Part shown: one piece after another, positions 60,652 to 64,000 of the stretch | Layout of the letters: each line of letters begins with the position of its first letter | How positions within the stretch are numbered: the stretch's first letter is position 1 | Assembly (NCBI RefSeq): GCF_004216535.1 | Contig: NZ_SGWX01000001.1 | Location: 310,001-374,000 of the forward strand | Length of the DNA: 64,000 bases | Origin: Xylanimonas ulmi | GTDB lineage: Bacteria > Actinomycetota > Actinomycetes > Actinomycetales > Cellulomonadaceae | Direction of reading: 5' to 3' | Made by a program: the position numbers and the translations under genes | Notes under the pieces: model-generated | Databases searched by the model: none | Seen by the model: only the letters and a program-made list of their open reading frames with translations | Told to the model about the DNA's origin: nothing

Positions 60652-62168
60652 CAGAAGATCCCCCCTCGTGGCGCGTGCGCGGCCGCGGGGTCGGTCAGCG
60701 GGGTGACGGTCAGGCCGTCGAGCTCGTCGGGGCGCAGGTCGGGCAGGCGCTGGGCCAGGTCGAGGAACCGCTCGGCCTCGGCGTCGGCCACGACGCCCTG
60801 GGCGAGCGTGCGGAACTTGCGCACGTAGTCGGCGCGCGCGAACGGGCGGGCGCCCAGCGGGTGCGCGTCGGCGACGGCGATCTCCTCCACCACGGTGTCC
60901 CCGCTGGTCAGGGTGATCTCGACGCGCCCGCCGAACGCCTTCTCGTTCGGGTCCGGCGAGTGGTAGCGGCGCGTCCACTCGGGATCCTCGGCCGTGGTGA
61001 CCTTGCGCCACAGCGCGAGGGTGTCGGGGCGGGCCGCGCGCGTGGGGGAGTAGGAGTCGACGTGGTGCCACGCGCCGTCCTGCAGCGCGACGGCGAAGAT
61101 GTAGGGGATCGAGTGGTCGAGCGTCTCGCGTGAGGCCGTCGGGTCGTACTTCTGCGGGTCGCCGCTGCCCGAGCCGATGACGTAGTGCGTGTGGTGGCTG
61201 GTGTGCAGCACCACCGACTCGACCGCGGCCGGGTCGCGCAGCTCAGGGCGCTCGCGGCCCAGGCGGCGGGCGAGGTCGATCCACGCCTGGGCCTGATACT
61301 CGGCCGAGTGCTCCTTGGTGTAGGTGTCGAGGATCGCCCGGCGCGGCTCGCCCGGCTCGGGCAGGGCGACGTCGTACGCGCCGTCGGGCCCGTCGAGCAG
61401 CCAGGCGATGACGCCGTCCTCGCCCTCGTAGATGGGCGACGGGCTGGTCTGGCCGCGCATCGCGCGGTCGACCGCCTCGACGGCGGCCTTGCCCGCGAAC
61501 GCGGGCGCGTACGCCTTCCACGTCGAGATCTCGCCCTTGCGCGACTGGCGGGTCGCGGTGGTGGTGTGCAGCGCCTGCGCGACGGCCTGGGAGATGGTGG
61601 CGGCGTCGAGCCCCAGCAGCGTGCCGATCCCGGCCGCCGCGCTCGGGCCCAGGTGGGCGACGTGGTCGATCTTGTGCGCGTGCAGGCTGATGGCCTTGAC
61701 CAGGTCGACCTGGATCTCGTAGCCGGTCACGACGCCGCGCACGAACGCCGCGCCGTCGGCCCCGGTGTGCTGCGCGACGGCGAGGATCGGCGGGATGTTG
61801 TCGCCCGGGTGCGAGTACTCCGCCGCGAGGAAGGTGTCGTGGTAGTCGAGCTCGCGCACCGCGACGCCGTTGGCCCACGCCGCCCATTCGGGGCTGGTGC
61901 GCTGGGCGCTGCCGACGACGGTGGCGCCGCGCCCGCCCGACGACGGCGCGTGCGCCTGCGCCTGCGCGCGCGCGGCGAGCACCGGGGCGCGCCCCAGGCT
62001 GGCGACGCTGACGGCCGCGTTGTCGATGACGCGGTTGACCACCATGTCGGTGACCTCGGGCGTCGGGTCGATCCGCTCGGCGGCGACCGTGGCGATCGCG
62101 TGGGCGAGCTGGCGCTCGCGGGGCAGGGGCTCGTCGCTGCGGTGGACGCGGACGTGATGGGTTCTCAT
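60651..62168 (-). CDS. prpD: 2-methylcitrate dehydratase (MmgE/PrpD family)
   Basis: A 505-residue PrpD with matching segments such as [79 protein letters not shown] and [15 protein letters not shown]. It dehydrates 2-methylcitrate to 2-methylaconitate. The start overlaps the regulator gene by 4 nt, and its stop overlaps prpB by the same amount. Confidence 0.95.
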   Translation of the reverse strand: MRTHHVRVHRSDEPLPRERQLAHAIATVAAERIDPTPEVTDMVVNRVIDNAAVSVASLGRAPVLAARAQAQAHAPSSGGRGATVVGSAQRTSPEWAAWANGVAVRELDYHDTFLAAEYSHPGDNIPPILAVAQHTGADGAAFVRGVVTGYEIQVDLVKAISLHAHKIDHVAHLGPSAAAGIGTLLGLDAATISQAVAQALHTTTATRQSRKGEISTWKAYAPAFAGKAAVEAVDRAMRGQTSPSPIYEGEDGVIAWLLDGPDGAYDVALPEPGEPRRAILDTYTKEHSAEYQAQAWIDLARRLGRERPELRDPAAVESVVLHTSHHTHYVIGSGSGDPQKYDPTASRETLDHSIPYIFAVALQDGAWHHVDSYSPTRAARPDTLALWRKVTTAEDPEWTRRYHSPDPNEKAFGGRVEITLTSGDTVVEEIAVADAHPLGARPFARADYVRKFRTLAQGVVADAEAERFLDLAQRLPDLRPDELDGLTVTPLTDPAAAHAPRGGIF

Positions 62169-62887
62169 GCGGGCTGTGCTCCCGTTCGGATGACGTTCTC
62201 GAGGCTGTGGTGCAGGTGGACGTGGGTGGCGTGCGCGGCGAGGTCGGCGTCGCCCGCGGCGATGGCGGCGGCGATCGTTCGGTGCTCGACGGCGGCCGCG
62301 GCCAGGCGGGCGGGGTCGTCCTGGGCGACGCGCCGGATGCGCTCCAGGTGCGTGCGCACGCTCGCGAGCGCGGCGGTCAGGTAGTCGTTGGCGGCCGCGG
62401 CGTCGATCGCGGCGTCGAGGCGGGCCACGAGGCCGTAGTAGGCCGCGCGGTCGGGGGACTCGGCCGCGCCGGCGCCGTCGGGCGTGGGGCGCGCGCCGTC
62501 GGGCGTGGGGTGTGCGCCGTCGTCGGGCCGGGGCTGGGTCGCGGCGAGCTCACGCGCGAGCGCGGTGAAGACGGTGGGGTCGCCGCGGCGGGCGGCCAGC
62601 CGCGCGGCCTGTGTCTCCAGCGCCTGGCGCACCTCGTACAGCGCGTGCACCCGCCCCAGGTCCATGGGAGCGACGGCGAGCCCGCGCCCGCCGACGGCGA
62701 CCGCGAGCCCGTCGGCGACCAGGCGGGCCAGCGCCTCGCGCACCGGGGTGCGCGAGACGCCCAGCCGTTCGGCCAGCTCGATCTCGCCGAGCGCGTCGCC
62801 GGGCCGCAGCTCCCAATGGACGATGGCCTCGCGCAGCGCGCGGTACGCGCGCTCACCCGCGCGCGGTGTGACATCGGCGACACTCAT
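62165..62887 (-). CDS. GntR/FadR-type regulator of the methylcitrate operon
   Basis: A 240-residue regulator. The GntR winged helix is at about 12-75 ([49 protein letters not shown]). The FCD effector domain (about 85-235) has metal-ligand-like residues [28 protein letters not shown] and HLHHSLENV, with an internal Pro/Asp/Gly linker containing a small repeat ([19 protein letters not shown]). First gene of prpR-prpD-prpB-prpC. The ATG abuts a GTATAC operator, so the mRNA is likely leaderless or nearly so. Confidence 0.88.
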   Translation of the reverse strand: MSVADVTPRAGERAYRALREAIVHWELRPGDALGEIELAERLGVSRTPVREALARLVADGLAVAVGGRGLAVAPMDLGRVHALYEVRQALETQAARLAARRGDPTVFTALARELAATQPRPDDGAHPTPDGARPTPDGAGAAESPDRAAYYGLVARLDAAIDAAAANDYLTAALASVRTHLERIRRVAQDDPARLAAAAVEHRTIAAAIAAGDADLAAHATHVHLHHSLENVIRTGAQPA

Positions 62888-62946
62888 GTATACAGAACGT
62901 AGCCTTCCGCCGCCCTTCTGGCTAGAGCCGGGCCGGTTCTGTATAC
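62888..62946. promoter_or_regulatory. Pair of inverted GTATACAGAAC operators
   Basis: GTATACAGAAC (62888-62898) and its exact inverse GTTCTGTATAC (62936-62946) lie 48 bp apart, the first touching the regulator's ATG. Each holds the palindrome GTATAC, in the style of FadR-subfamily GntR sites. They probably mediate autoregulation of the prp operon, and the distal one could affect the divergent ppk2 gene. Confidence 0.65.
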
Positions 62947-63036
62947 GCGGGCCCGCTGTGACCGACGTCGGCCGACGTGTCCCCGCGGCCGGCGTGACGA
63001 CGGGACTACCGTCGGAGCACGACGAGAGGAGCACTC

Positions 63037-63960
63037 ATGAACGCCCTCCACCACGGCGGCGACTTCCCGCCGCAAGACCTGCGCGGGTACATCGAGTACC
63101 TGCGCGAACGCGGCTACTCGGTGCGCGACGGGCAGTCGCCCGACCCCGACCTCATCGACCCGCACGGCAACCCGGTGCTCACCTGGCAGGAGGGGTACCC
63201 GTACGCCGAGCGCATGGAGCGTGAGGAGTACGAGCTGATGAAGTACCGCCTCCAGGTCGAGCTGCTCAAGTTTCAGTACTGGTTGGAGGACCACGGGGAG
63301 CGTGTCGTGGTGCTGTTCGAGGGCCGCGACGCCGCGGGCAAGGGTGGCACCATCAAGCGCTTCACCGAGCACCTCAACCCGCGCACCGCGCGCGTCGTCG
63401 CGCTGACCAAGCCGAGCGAGCGCGAGCGGGGGCAGTGGTATTTCCAGCGGTACGTGCGCCACTTGCCGACGGCCGGGGAGATCGTGCTCTTCGACCGCTC
63501 CTGGTACAACCGCGCCGGCGTCGAGCGGGTCATGGGCTTTTGCACCGATGAGGAGTACGAGAGCTTCATGGTTCAGGCGCCGGTCTTCGAGCGCATGCTC
63601 GTCGAGTCCGGCATCCGCGTGATCAAGCTGTGGTTCTCGGTGTCGCGCACCGAGCAGCGCACCCGGTTCGCGATCCGCCAGCTCGACCCGGTGCGGCGCT
63701 GGAAGCTCTCGCCGATGGACCTCGCCTCGCTCGACCGCTGGGAGGACTACACGGTGGCCAAGGAGGCGATGTTCCAGCGCACCGACAAGCGGTACGCGCC
63801 CTGGACCATCATCCGCTCGAACGACAAGAAGCGGGCGCGCACCAACGCGATGCGGTTCTTCCTCAACCAGTTCGACTACGAGGACAAGGACCCCGCCGTC
63901 GTCGGCGCCCCCGACCCCCTCCTGGTCATGCGAGGCAAACAAGAGACCGCCGACGAATAA
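63037..63960 (+). CDS. ppk2: Polyphosphate kinase 2
   Basis: A 307-residue single-domain PPK2. Walker A is VLFEGRDAAGKGGTIKRF, the lid region FQRYVRHLPTAGE, and Walker B LFDRSWYNRAGVERVMGFC, followed by VSRTEQRTRF and YAPWTIIRSNDKKRARTNAM. The family transfers phosphate between polyphosphate and ADP or GDP. The ATG follows GAGAGGAG. The final 40 bases of the window after it hold no visible feature. Confidence 0.95.
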   Translation: MNALHHGGDFPPQDLRGYIEYLRERGYSVRDGQSPDPDLIDPHGNPVLTWQEGYPYAERMEREEYELMKYRLQVELLKFQYWLEDHGERVVVLFEGRDAAGKGGTIKRFTEHLNPRTARVVALTKPSERERGQWYFQRYVRHLPTAGEIVLFDRSWYNRAGVERVMGFCTDEEYESFMVQAPVFERMLVESGIRVIKLWFSVSRTEQRTRFAIRQLDPVRRWKLSPMDLASLDRWEDYTVAKEAMFQRTDKRYAPWTIIRSNDKKRARTNAMRFFLNQFDYEDKDPAVVGAPDPLLVMRGKQETADE

Positions 63961-64000
63961 CCCACCCCCACCCCACCCATTCCCGCGAGATACCGGAATC

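Overview
The window is very GC-rich, uses ATG and GTG starts, and its operons are joined by 4-nt stop/start overlaps. It carries several actinobacterial marker genes: a fused 2-oxoglutarate decarboxylase (kgd), a SigR/RsrA thiol-stress pair, the 24-residue ribosomal protein bL37, an Rv3235-family protein and a DUF6912 protein. A CelR-like LacI box at a GPH sugar symporter points to a plant-polymer-degrading Micrococcales such as Cellulomonadaceae or Promicromonosporaceae. That placement is inference.

Positions 1-12,600 look accessory. They hold the right end of an IS200/IS605-type element (truncated tnpB plus omega-RNA end) that supplies the last codons of a DUF2974 lipase-like gene; a degenerate AMP-binding protein; a LuxR/histidine-kinase pair divergent from an MMPL transporter and a BcrA-type ABC exporter; a Doc/ribbon-helix-helix toxin-antitoxin pair; an unrecognised 441-residue protein; and a hipB gene beside a hipA remnant that has lost its middle.

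Positions 12,600-19,600 hold an Rv3235-family gene, a LysM protein, an excisionase-like HTH protein, SAF and CpaE-like Flp-pilus proteins without the rest of a tad cluster, a GPH symporter and a DUF6912 gene.

Positions 19,600-38,100 are the centrepiece. A B12-riboswitch-controlled ECF transporter operon (lipoprotein, EcfT, fused EcfA, S component) is divergent from a 13-gene ethanolamine microcompartment operon: eutH-eutN-eutA-eutB-eutC-eutL-eutE-eutM-eutQ-eutT-eutJ-tandem BMC-eutD. The logic is self-contained. Corrinoid is imported, EutT adenosylates it, EutBC uses it to split ethanolamine, EutAJ act as reactivase and chaperone, EutE and EutD turn acetaldehyde into acetyl-CoA and acetyl phosphate, and four kinds of BMC protein form the shell. 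Unusual points are a shared N-terminal module on EutQ, EutT and EutD; a long Pro/Ala/Lys-rich extension on EutM; similar amphipathic helices in EutC, EutE and EutQ; and the absence of eutR or eutVW. A MocR-type regulator abuts the 3' end of the operon, and a direct repeat lies upstream of eutH.

Positions 38,100-64,000 are mostly core genome: aroA-rsgA-hisN, a DoxX protein, sigR-rsrA (with a textbook SigR promoter that would yield a long SigR isoform), a four-copy 90-bp repeat ending in the bL37 stop codon, a PadR/DUF4097 pair with twin palindromic operators, aldose epimerase, aldo/keto reductase, kgd, a two-component system, two CNNM/CorC-type membrane proteins, a VanY-like peptidase, a CYTH protein, the methylcitrate operon (GntR-prpD-prpB-prpC) and a PPK2 kinase.
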